This document shows, piece after piece, positions 1-5,841 of a DNA stretch of 7,237 nucleotides. The notes under the pieces are model-generated. The model did not search any database and had not been told where the DNA came from. It was given only the letters and a program-made list of their open reading frames with translations. This DNA comes from Candidatus Methylarchaceae archaeon HK01M (GTDB lineage Archaea; Thermoproteota; Nitrososphaeria; Nitrososphaerales; JACAEJ01), in assembly GCA_024256245.1 (NCBI GenBank), contig JAKLZD010000126.1:1-7237 (forward strand). The letters are read 5' to 3'. Numbering within the stretch: position 1 is the first letter of the stretch; each line of letters begins with the position of its first letter. Made by a program: the position numbers and the translations under genes.

Positions 1-312
1 GAGCATGTTCATACCTGTCTTATCTCCTACACCTATGCCACATACCACCCTTCCTTGCGCTATTTCGCTTAATGAAAGTAAAGCTTGGGCTGTAACTACT
101 GGATGAATGAGATAGGGGTTCGTAACGCCCGGCCCAATCTTTATCCTTTTTGTATTGATGGCTATCGAAGTAAGACATACGTATACATTCCTGTGCCTTA
201 TATGGTCTGATACCCAGATGTATTCAAAGCCAGATTTTTCTGCAGATTTGGCATAATGGGTTATTTCTGAATAGTTGTAGGCAGGTATGATTTCAATCCC
301 AAACTTAACCAT
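1..312 (-). CDS. mer: F420-dependent methylene-H4MPT reductase (Mer), N-terminal part, cut by the window edge
   Basis: The 104 visible codons are open to the left edge and give the N-terminus of a bacterial-luciferase-like (TIM-barrel) protein. Mer reduces methylene-H4MPT to methyl-H4MPT with reduced F420 in the cytoplasm. Visible Mer landmarks are the start MVKFGIEIIP, the strand GFEYIWVSDH (28-37), the very typical block IKIGPGVTNPY (57-67) followed by HP and TA, and GRVVCGIGVGDK (87-98), which matches the family's G-x-G-x-G-D-K. The ATG at 312 is supported by AGGTG at 320-324 with 7-nt spacing, and the protein starts where family members start. It follows the DHPS-like gene by 11 nt, so the two are almost certainly co-transcribed. 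One oddity is that the family's Asp-His-Tyr-Asn-Asn segment reads Asp-His-Ile-Arg-His here (36-40). A related F420-dependent luciferase-family oxidoreductase is therefore possible, but the neighbours favour Mer. Confidence 0.82.
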   Translation of the reverse strand, partial: MVKFGIEIIPAYNYSEITHYAKSAEKSGFEYIWVSDHIRHRNVYVCLTSIAINTKRIKIGPGVTNPYLIHPVVTAQALLSLSEIAQGRVVCGIGVGDKTGMNML

Positions 313-319
313 CAATCTA

Positions 320-324
320 CACCT
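320..324 (-). promoter_or_regulatory. Ribosome binding site of mer
   Basis: AGGTG begins at the last base of the preceding gene's TAA stop and ends 7 nt before the mer ATG. This tight stop-SD-start arrangement supports the chosen start and translation from a shared mRNA. Confidence 0.6.
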
Positions 325-1886
325 TAAGTAAATAGAGTAGTATCTTGAAGGTAGTTCTTCCCAGTATTAAGAGCGATCTGAGCCTTTTGCAATTCGCTAC
401 CTAGGTAGGCTGCATGGTCAAAAAGGGAGACGAGCTCTAGGTCTGTAATCGTTTGATAGATCTCCTCTGCATTCTTTCCTTTGACTATCAAACTACATCG
501 ATCGAGATCGTAGTTTGGGTAATACTGGGTGACGATCTCCTTTTCATCCCTATCCAATAGTATCTTAAAGCATCCTCTTGGATCCATCTTCCTTACCAGA
601 TCGCTTTTCGATCTGATCACTTTCACCTTCTCCTCGACTCTTTTATCATAGGACTCTTCCTTCAACTTCTTTTCTTTCATAAAAAGTACATCGAGACCGA
701 GATCCTTTGGCACAGAAGACCTTCTTTTGGCTAAGAACATCAGAGGGGATGCTAAAGATAGTTCTCTTACACTACCTCTAGCTTTATAGCTCACTTCTGT
801 AGTCAATAGTATGCCCACCCCTAGCTCAGATGCTATACCAGTGAGTAAAGCGTTAACACCTATCGTGTCGGCATCCATGAGCTCTGTGACGTTCCCAACC
901 CCCATCAGAAGGGGTATGTTAGGGTTCCTCTTTTCGAACTCATAAAATGCTACTATAGAGTTTACAACTCCTGGGGAGATGACAGGGCTAAGAATCAAGT
1001 CCGCTACGATATTGTTCATCCCAAGGTCCATAGCCTTTCTAATGTTCTCCTCTATGAGACCGACCCTCTCCAGTGGTTCTTCGGGAAATAGTTGTTTACG
1101 ATAGTTGGTTGGAATCACCACTACGGTTGTATTTGAAGCGAAAGACGCCATCTCTTCTATATTCCCACCATCAACGCTTAAGATCAAATTTGCACCTGCC
1201 GCTACAGCAGCCTCGGCCTCCCTTGGGTCCATGGTGTCTATGCTGATCAAGGAATCTACGGTGGATCGAACAGCCTTGACTGCCCGCTCAGCATCATCAG
1301 GTCTGCACTCTCCAGCAATCATGCCTATATCTATTATATCTGCCCCTGATGAGGCATAGTACTTAGCTCTTTTAATTATCTCTTCATCGGTCAATCGAGG
1401 AGCATCTACTATCTCGGCCATGATTCTTACAGGGAAATCTCTACCTATTGGTAGGTCTCTTATGAGTATGTTCCACGATCTTTTTAAGAGTTCATCCTTA
1501 CTTCTGTTTACAGCTTCTATCTCTTCAAGGGCTCTACGCCTCAGCTCCTCTTCAAGGAGATCGTCGGCAGGCAGTGTCTTTGATAGTTCAACTTTACCTA
1601 GCAGATCCAGTACGAAGGGTATATCTGCAGCATATCTTGGGCCTTTAAAAGTTGGAATGCCGATTTCATCTATTAGAGACACATCCCCAGAGATGAGTCC
1701 AGGGATGATCACCATATCATAACCCTCAACTTTCCTTGCCTTTAACTCTCGGAGTATGTATCTAGGTTTCAATAAAGCAGCCACAGATGTAGAAAGGTCT
1801 ATCGTCTCAGACTCTACACTGCTTTCACTAGAATATTTTTTTACTAGATTCTTGGCTAGCTTTCCAGTTACAAGAAGAACCTTCAT
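324..1886 (-). CDS. Dihydropteroate synthase-like protein (pterin-binding TIM barrel, archaeal three-part type)
   Basis: This 520-residue protein belongs to the archaeal 'dihydropteroate synthase-related' family (MJ0107-like, TIGR00284 type). The N-terminal ~140 residues are a separate domain (start MKVLLVTGKLA). A pterin-binding barrel follows at about 150-385 and a C-terminal domain at about 430-520, which includes AAYLGSELQKAQIAL (493-507 counted from the upstream TTG). Barrel landmarks are ADIIDIGM (183-190), SIDTMDPREAEAAVAAGA (216-233), which matches the DHPS strand plus helix with a catalytic-type Asp, and MGVGNVTEL (329-337). That last block also recalls corrinoid-dependent pterin methyltransferases. 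A TTG at 1889 lies directly before the ATG, but GAGGAG at 1893-1898 is 6 nt from the ATG, so I start at 1886. The gene sits between mtd and mer on one strand. A role in H4MPT synthesis or pterin-linked C1 chemistry is likely, but the reaction is not known from sequence. It need not be a true DHPS. Confidence 0.88.
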   Translation of the reverse strand: MKVLLVTGKLAKNLVKKYSSESSVESETIDLSTSVAALLKPRYILRELKARKVEGYDMVIIPGLISGDVSLIDEIGIPTFKGPRYAADIPFVLDLLGKVELSKTLPADDLLEEELRRRALEEIEAVNRSKDELLKRSWNILIRDLPIGRDFPVRIMAEIVDAPRLTDEEIIKRAKYYASSGADIIDIGMIAGECRPDDAERAVKAVRSTVDSLISIDTMDPREAEAAVAAGANLILSVDGGNIEEMASFASNTTVVVIPTNYRKQLFPEEPLERVGLIEENIRKAMDLGMNNIVADLILSPVISPGVVNSIVAFYEFEKRNPNIPLLMGVGNVTELMDADTIGVNALLTGIASELGVGILLTTEVSYKARGSVRELSLASPLMFLAKRRSSVPKDLGLDVLFMKEKKLKEESYDKRVEEKVKVIRSKSDLVRKMDPRGCFKILLDRDEKEIVTQYYPNYDLDRCSLIVKGKNAEEIYQTITDLELVSLFDHAAYLGSELQKAQIALNTGKNYLQDTTLFT

Positions 1887-1892
1887 CAAATT

Positions 1893-1898
1893 CTCCTC
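1893..1898 (-). promoter_or_regulatory. Ribosome binding site deciding the DHPS-like start
   Basis: GAGGAG lies 6 nt upstream of the ATG at 1886. For the adjacent TTG at 1889 the gap would be only 3 nt, so the ATG is the better start. Confidence 0.65.
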
Positions 1899-1967
1899 TA
1901 TGGTTTATTCTAAAGGATATTGTATCCCTTAAAATATGCTATTCTCTGGTCTATTTATCCGTTCTAA

Positions 1968-1977
1968 TTTTATATTT
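1968..1977 (-). promoter_or_regulatory. Possible TATA element upstream of the DHPS-like gene
   Basis: AAATATAAAA, read on the minus strand, lies in the 117-bp gap between the mtd stop and the DHPS-like start, about 80 nt before the ATG. An archaeal start site would be expected about 25 nt downstream, near 1945, giving a leader of roughly 60 nt. I see no U-tract after mtd on this strand, so this could be an internal promoter added to read-through from mtd. Such AT-rich matches arise easily by chance. Confidence 0.3.
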
Positions 1978-2003
1978 GGTCCAACTTTTAACTGTTGAAA
2001 TTT

Positions 2004-2846
2004 TTATTCTTCTAATTTTCTTGGCTTCTCGATCAGCTTCCTCTTCTGCATTACCATACCATCATCATAGTGAGGCATGCGAAGGACACTATCGTTATTC
2101 TTTTCGATTTCTCGTGCTTCATCAGCCAATAATGCAGCCGTGCGTAGCATCTCATGGGAAGCAGCAACCAACGCTGTATACCTTTCCCACTCCTTTACCA
2201 TAAAGCATCCCTCAACACTCATGTCAGCAACCCTCCTAGTTATCTCATAAGCAGCCATGGCCTTCACCCTTGCATAGGGGTTTTGGAGCCCAGAAGCTGT
2301 TACTGCCATCTCTTTGTTTATAACGATCCTTGGTAGATCAGGTTTCTCACCCCTCTTAGAAGCATCAATGATCTTGTTCATCTCAGAGGTTAAGATGTTG
2401 AAGACCCCAGTTACTGATAAGACCTTTATGAGGTCTGCATTAAATAGAGCCATCTCGATTGGGTCCAAGAACTCCCTTCTAGCACCTATCATGGGATCTG
2501 CTTCAACGATCATGTATCCTTGACCCAACTCTTCTATCTGTTTCGTCGCCTTTTTGGCAGGGCTATCTGAAATTACTATCATGGGGATCTCTGCATCTTT
2601 TAAAACTTCGCGAACTTTGCTCGGTCCTGGTAAGGTCGCGTTTGGGCTCGTTGCTATTACAAAGTCTGGTTTGTAATCGACCATCTTCTTAGTAATCTCC
2701 AATGCCTGCTCAACATCCATCTTTGCACCAGTAGTTATAACTCTCACTTCTATGTCCTCTCTCTCAGCCCTCTCATCAAGTAGAAGTTCGATCATAGGTG
2801 CAGAGCCTATGTTGCCTATCTTTACAAATCCAACCTTTACGACCAT
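2004..2846 (-). CDS. mtd: F420-dependent methylene-H4MPT dehydrogenase
   Basis: Mtd reversibly converts methenyl-H4MPT to methylene-H4MPT with F420H2 in the cytoplasm, one step before Mer. The 280-residue length matches the family. Recognisable blocks run from end to end: MVVKVGFVKIGNIGSAP at the start, LLLDERAERE (21-30), TTGAKMD (38-44), ATSPNATLPGPSK (65-77), the hallmark ADPMIGARREFLDP (116-129), NPYARVKAMAAYEI (189-202), GCFMVKEWERY (213-223) and the C-terminal REIEKNNDSVLRMPH (245-259). These align closely, from memory, with the Methanothermobacter enzyme. The ATG start fits the family N-terminus and has GGAGTT plus GGAG just upstream. It is the first gene of the leftward group (mtd, DHPS-like, mer), divergent from mptA. 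No frameshift or missing block is seen. Confidence 0.97.
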   Translation of the reverse strand: MVVKVGFVKIGNIGSAPMIELLLDERAEREDIEVRVITTGAKMDVEQALEITKKMVDYKPDFVIATSPNATLPGPSKVREVLKDAEIPMIVISDSPAKKATKQIEELGQGYMIVEADPMIGARREFLDPIEMALFNADLIKVLSVTGVFNILTSEMNKIIDASKRGEKPDLPRIVINKEMAVTASGLQNPYARVKAMAAYEITRRVADMSVEGCFMVKEWERYTALVAASHEMLRTAALLADEAREIEKNNDSVLRMPHYDDGMVMQKRKLIEKPRKLEE

Positions 2847-2905
2847 TCTCTCTCCAACTCCATTGTCATCAATTAAAGGGAAATAACGATATTGATAAGG
2901 CTTAT

Positions 2906-2913
2906 TATTTAAA
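2906..2913 (-). promoter_or_regulatory. Candidate TATA box of mtd
   Basis: TTTAAATA, read on the minus strand, lies about 60 nt before the mtd ATG. It predicts a start near 2880-2885 and a leader of about 35-40 nt that contains the GGAG-type RBS. The upstream side is T-rich rather than a good purine-rich BRE, so the call is tentative. Confidence 0.35.
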
Positions 2914-2916
2914 AAA

Positions 2917-2941
2917 GTAGTAGAGTTGATTACTCTTTTAC
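2917..2941. repeat. Imperfect palindrome next to the mtd promoter (possible operator)
   Basis: A 25-nt inverted repeat has arms GTA-nn-AGAGT and ACTCT-nn-TAC around a 5-nt centre, TGATT. Eight of ten arm positions pair; the mismatches are at 2920/2938 and 2921/2937. Seen from mtd, it lies directly upstream of the TATA candidate at 2906-2913, within the divergent mtd/mptA region. Its size and symmetry suit a dimeric regulator, but I recognise no known operator, and a repeat of this size may occur by chance in AT-rich DNA. Confidence 0.3.
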
Positions 2942-3001
2942 ATTAACAGTTATTGAGTAGAATTTATTCACAACCTAAAGACGAGAAAGCTCGATCTAAG
3001 A

Positions 3002-3032
3002 TTAAAATTAGGGTTTTAGTAATATACATATA
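3002..3032 (+). promoter_or_regulatory. Candidate promoter region of mptA
   Basis: Two AT-rich TATA-like stretches lie ahead of mptA: TTAAAATT at 3002-3009, and ATATACATATA at 3022-3032. The first would start transcription near 3030, leaving room for both GGAGT (3046-3050) and AAGGAAGTG (3055-3063). The second would start near 3050 with a leader of about 20 nt. The sequence alone does not decide between them. Confidence 0.35.
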
Positions 3033-3070
3033 GTCGTTATTAAAAGGAGTTCTAAAGGAAGTGTATCCCC

Positions 3071-4015
3071 GTGAAATTACCCGACATACATGGAAAGTAT
3101 CCTGATATAAACCTGTCTTTAAATAAGGTTGGTGTTGTTGGGGTAAAGATGCCAATAGGTTACATCTCACTCGAGAACAAGCCTGTAATAGTTGTTCCGA
3201 CCTTTGATGTCTTTATAAATCTGCCATCTAATCAGAAGGGTATTCACACATCTAGAAATTATGAGGTAATCACGGATGTCCTAAGCAAATATGTTGGGAA
3301 GATGTATAAGCTTGAAGATGTCTCTGTTGCTATATCAAAGGAACTCCTCAAGAAGCATAAGTATGCAACTCGATCTGAAGTAAAAGGTCATGGGGAAGCA
3401 ATCTTCGAACAAGAGACCCCAAAGACGAAGATCTTGAGCTACGAACCCTTTAAGATGATGGCGAAAGCTTTTGCAGAAAGAAGAGAGGACGGCTCTATCA
3501 TTTCTAAAAGAATGGTCGGTATCGGCTTGACAGGTATAACTGCTTGTCCTTGTGCTAGTGAGGTTATTAGAAAGATTTCGGAAGAAGAGATAGGGAAACT
3601 CGATCTAGAAATGGATCAGATAAAGAAGATCATGAATAAAATCCCCATAGCAACTCACATGCAACGTGCCCACGGCTCTATAATCATAGAGATACCTGAG
3701 GGCATTGAGATGGATGCCACACGTTTAGTCAAGATAATTACCGATTCGATGAGTTCGTCGACTTTTGAACTTCTGAAAAGATCGGATGAGGTTGAATTGA
3801 TATTGCGTGCAGCATTTAACCCAAGGTTCGTTGAAGATTGCGTTCGATACATGATGTATTATATTATAAGGGATTTTCCTAACTTCCCAGATAATACGCA
3901 TTTGATGTTTAAAGTAAGGAGTATGGAGAGCATACATCAGCACGATATGATTGCTGAGAGGACAACGACCTTGGGAGAGATAAGAAAAGAGTTGTCAACC
4001 ATTGGAGGAAAGTGA
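3071..4015 (+). CDS. mptA: GTP cyclohydrolase MptA (FolE2/COG1469 family)
   Basis: MptA is the Fe(II)-dependent archaeal GTP cyclohydrolase that makes 7,8-dihydroneopterin 2',3'-cyclic phosphate, the first committed step to the H4MPT pterin. The 314 residues match the family's usual length. Visible motifs are the start KLPDIHGKYPDI, LPSNQKGIHTSR (51-62), TACPCASEVI (157-166, the conserved Cys-Pro-Cys), ATHMQRAHGSI (194-204, with metal/active-site-type His) and ESIHQHDMIAE (286-296). The GTG at 3071 is the only in-frame start after the stop at 3053-3055, and AGGAAGTG lies about 7 nt upstream. It is divergent from mtd and is followed 6 bp later by mptD, the next pathway gene but one. Cofactor synthesis is thus placed beside cofactor use. 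No disrupted motif is seen. Confidence 0.96.
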   Translation: MKLPDIHGKYPDINLSLNKVGVVGVKMPIGYISLENKPVIVVPTFDVFINLPSNQKGIHTSRNYEVITDVLSKYVGKMYKLEDVSVAISKELLKKHKYATRSEVKGHGEAIFEQETPKTKILSYEPFKMMAKAFAERREDGSIISKRMVGIGLTGITACPCASEVIRKISEEEIGKLDLEMDQIKKIMNKIPIATHMQRAHGSIIIEIPEGIEMDATRLVKIITDSMSSSTFELLKRSDEVELILRAAFNPRFVEDCVRYMMYYIIRDFPNFPDNTHLMFKVRSMESIHQHDMIAERTTTLGEIRKELSTIGGK

Positions 4016-4021
4016 TGATCT

Positions 4022-4420
4022 ATGGAAGGTATCGAACAATCTGTTAAAAGATATTTTGACAAGAGTGTTACTGATAGGGAGAGAGCAATATTCGAGGGGG
4101 CTATAGCCTTGGGTGCAATCTACCATCAGTTTGTTGGCACACCTATCTGTAAAGATGATGAGATTATCAGAACCTTAGAAGAGGCTATCAGAAAGACTAT
4201 GCGATTACAACCTTATAGGGAGAGTATAGAAGTGAAGATAAATGATAGTCTCATAAAAGGACAGAAAGACCACCCCTACGATTACGAGACTCTCAAAGGC
4301 AAGCACTTAGATTTGAAGGTAAAGACAGGGTACGGTGGTGCTAAGGCAACTGTGAGAATGAGATACATCCCCGAAATAGATTTCACGCTTATGTATATCG
4401 AGAAGTTGGAAGAAGTCTAA
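4022..4420 (+). CDS. mptD: Archaeal dihydroneopterin aldolase MptD (COG2098)
   Basis: MptD cleaves 7,8-dihydroneopterin to 6-hydroxymethyl-7,8-dihydropterin and glycolaldehyde in H4MPT and archaeal folate synthesis. It is unrelated to bacterial FolB. The 132 residues carry the family signature FEGAIALGAIYHQFVGTP (24-41), then RLQPYRESIEVKI (61-73), DHPYDYETLKGKHLDLKV (83-100) and MRYIPEIDFTLMYI (113-126). Glu25, His35, Gln63 and Tyr115 fall where I recall the M. jannaschii enzyme having catalytic Glu, His, Gln and Tyr. The ATG lies 6 nt after the mptA stop. GGAGG at 4004-4008, inside the mptA end, is the likely RBS, although its 13-nt spacing is a little long. The two genes are clearly one operon. 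The pyrophosphokinase MptE that acts next is not in this window. Confidence 0.95.
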   Translation: MEGIEQSVKRYFDKSVTDRERAIFEGAIALGAIYHQFVGTPICKDDEIIRTLEEAIRKTMRLQPYRESIEVKINDSLIKGQKDHPYDYETLKGKHLDLKVKTGYGGAKATVRMRYIPEIDFTLMYIEKLEEV

Positions 4421-4434
4421 GCCCGCGTAGTTTA

Positions 4435-4447
4435 GGAAAGTATAATA
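4435..4447 (+). promoter_or_regulatory. BRE/TATA-like promoter of the antiporter gene
   Basis: GGAAAG (4435-4440, BRE-like) is directly followed by TATAATA (4441-4447). Transcription would begin near 4467-4470, giving a leader of about 10 nt with no Shine-Dalgarno, consistent with near-leaderless translation from the ATG at 4480. TTTCTTTT at 4455-4462 could also serve as the U-rich end of the mptA-mptD transcript. Together these suggest that the antiporter is a separate transcription unit. Confidence 0.5.
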
Positions 4448-4479
4448 ACGAAGATTTCTTTTAAAATTTCGTAAAAGCT

Positions 4480-5718
4480 ATGGATGCCGCATTAGCCTTT
4501 ATCCTTACCAGCATCATAATTGTAATCGGCTTTTTGGGGAACTACTTCTTTAGGAGGACAGGAATCCCCGATCTCATTATACTGATTTTAATCGGCGCTT
4601 TGGTCGGACCAGTTTTTGGCTTGATAGACAAGGCTGTTTTAGAAGATGTCACACCACTATTCACACCTTTGGCTATAGCAGTCATCCTCTTCGATGGTGG
4701 CCTGAACCTCAATCTTTATGGTGTTCTAAAGGAGAGCCCGAGAGCAGTTGTACTTGCCTCTTTAAGTGTTTTAACATCGGTAGTAGCTACAACTATCTTT
4801 ACTGTTTTTGTTTTAAATTGGGAGATCGTACACGGCTTACTCTTGGGATCCATAATAGGCGGTTCGAGCTCAGCCATAGTGATCCCGCTTGCATCTAGGA
4901 TCAACGTTAGCCAGAAGGTCTCAACTATCCTTAGCTTGGAATCTACCTTTACAGATGCGATATGCATAGTTATTGCTTTAGCCCTCTTACAGTTCTTGAC
5001 ATTTCCAAGCCAAACAGGTGACGGAATCAACTTGATTATCAGAGGTATAGCATCAGGCTTTTCAATTGGGATAGTTGTCGGTTTTCTTGGAGGAATACTA
5101 TGGCAGAGGGTTTTAAGTAGTTTTACAGATGAGCCCTACGGCGATATCCTTACTCTCGCCTTGGCTCTACTGATTTATGGACTCACTGAAGAAACAGGCG
5201 GCAATGGAGCCATATCTGCTCTGGTCTTCGGACTTGTTCTTGGCAACGAGATCAAGATTTCGGAGACGATCCATATCGGCCATCGAATTGAAACTAATAA
5301 GATGATGAAAAGATTTCACTCGGAGATTTCATTTGTAATCAGGACTTTCTTCTTTACCTATATGGGTATTATTCTTTTATTTAACAATTTACTCTCCATC
5401 TTTATTGGTGTAATGATCTCACTTCTATTACTCTTAATGAGATATGGGATTGTTTTACTCTCTACCGTCAAAGCACCTATCTTAAAGATAGATAGTAGTG
5501 TGTTAACAGTCATGATCCCTCGTGGTCTGGCCGCAGCAGTGCTCGTAGAACTATTTGTAGAATCTGGAATAGGAGGTGAGCTCACAGTCATGTTCCAAGA
5601 AATAGTTCTAACAGTCATAATTTCGACTGTTTTAATCTGTACTATAGGGATATCTTTGTTCAAGGCCCGTTACAATCGTGGAAGTAAAATCGAGAAACCT
5701 GAAGAGATGGTTCTATAA
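4480..5718 (+). CDS. CPA1-family (NhaP-type) Na+/H+ or cation/H+ antiporter
   Basis: This is an integral membrane exchanger of 412 residues with about 12-13 hydrophobic helices (first ~5-22, last ~374-394) and a short charged tail (395-412) with no TrkA/RCK domain. Family blocks are GIPDLIILILIGALVGPV (28-45), the classic LFDGGLNLNL (70-79), GSIIGGSSSAIVIPLAS (123-139), LESTFTDAICIVIALAL (152-168), a TEETGGNGAISALVFGLVLGN block (236-256), FFFTYMGI (290-297) and MIPRGLAAAVLVE (345-357). Asp159 aligns with the ion-binding Asp, but the residue before it is Thr158, whereas typical CPA1 members have Asn there. The gene starts 59 bp after mptD on the same strand, with its own TATA-like box and no clear RBS. 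The transported cation (Na+, Li+ or K+) cannot be told from sequence. I see no functional link to the pterin genes. Confidence 0.88.
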   Translation: MDAALAFILTSIIIVIGFLGNYFFRRTGIPDLIILILIGALVGPVFGLIDKAVLEDVTPLFTPLAIAVILFDGGLNLNLYGVLKESPRAVVLASLSVLTSVVATTIFTVFVLNWEIVHGLLLGSIIGGSSSAIVIPLASRINVSQKVSTILSLESTFTDAICIVIALALLQFLTFPSQTGDGINLIIRGIASGFSIGIVVGFLGGILWQRVLSSFTDEPYGDILTLALALLIYGLTEETGGNGAISALVFGLVLGNEIKISETIHIGHRIETNKMMKRFHSEISFVIRTFFFTYMGIILLFNNLLSIFIGVMISLLLLLMRYGIVLLSTVKAPILKIDSSVLTVMIPRGLAAAVLVELFVESGIGGELTVMFQEIVLTVIISTVLICTIGISLFKARYNRGSKIEKPEEMVL

Positions 5719-5745
5719 TCAAATGTTTAGAACGGAGTAGTAACA

Positions 5746-5770
5746 GAATAGATGTCAGCCTAATCTATTC
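5746..5770 (+). terminator. Stem-loop after the antiporter gene
   Basis: GAATAGAT (5746-5753) and ATCTATTC (5763-5770) form a perfect 8-bp stem with a 9-nt loop, starting 27 nt after the antiporter stop in a convergent intergenic gap. It is followed by mixed sequence rather than a run of T, so it is not a textbook terminator. A 3'-end structure that blocks read-through or stabilises the mRNA is plausible. Confidence 0.4.
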
Positions 5771-5811
5771 GATTTCTCGTATGAGGGGTGAATCCAAGCA
5801 CATGAATCCTC

Positions 5812-5840
5812 GGAATTATAATAAAAAGGACTGTAATTCC
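5812..5840. repeat. Inverted repeat between the convergent genes
   Basis: GGAATTA (5812-5818) and TAATTCC (5834-5840) pair perfectly over 7 bp around a 15-nt AT-rich loop. The repeat ends one base before the stop codon of the convergent S-component gene. On the plus strand it is followed by seven T at 5855-5861, so for rightward transcripts it could be part of a bidirectional end region. Confidence 0.35.
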
Positions 5841-5841
5841 T

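Noticed and set aside
1105..1722. Plus-strand open frames of 84 and 100 codons inside the DHPS-like gene
   Set aside because: They are antisense to a clearly conserved coding region; their compositions are low-complexity Ser/Ala-rich, as expected of a shadow frame.
1887..1889. TTG as an alternative start of the DHPS-like gene
   Set aside because: It would sit only 3 nt from the GAGGAG site; the next codon is an ATG with proper 6-nt spacing.
2964..3170. 68-codon minus-strand open frame across the mtd/mptA gap
   Set aside because: It overlaps the well-supported mptA start and its promoter region, has no RBS, and shows no family-like features.
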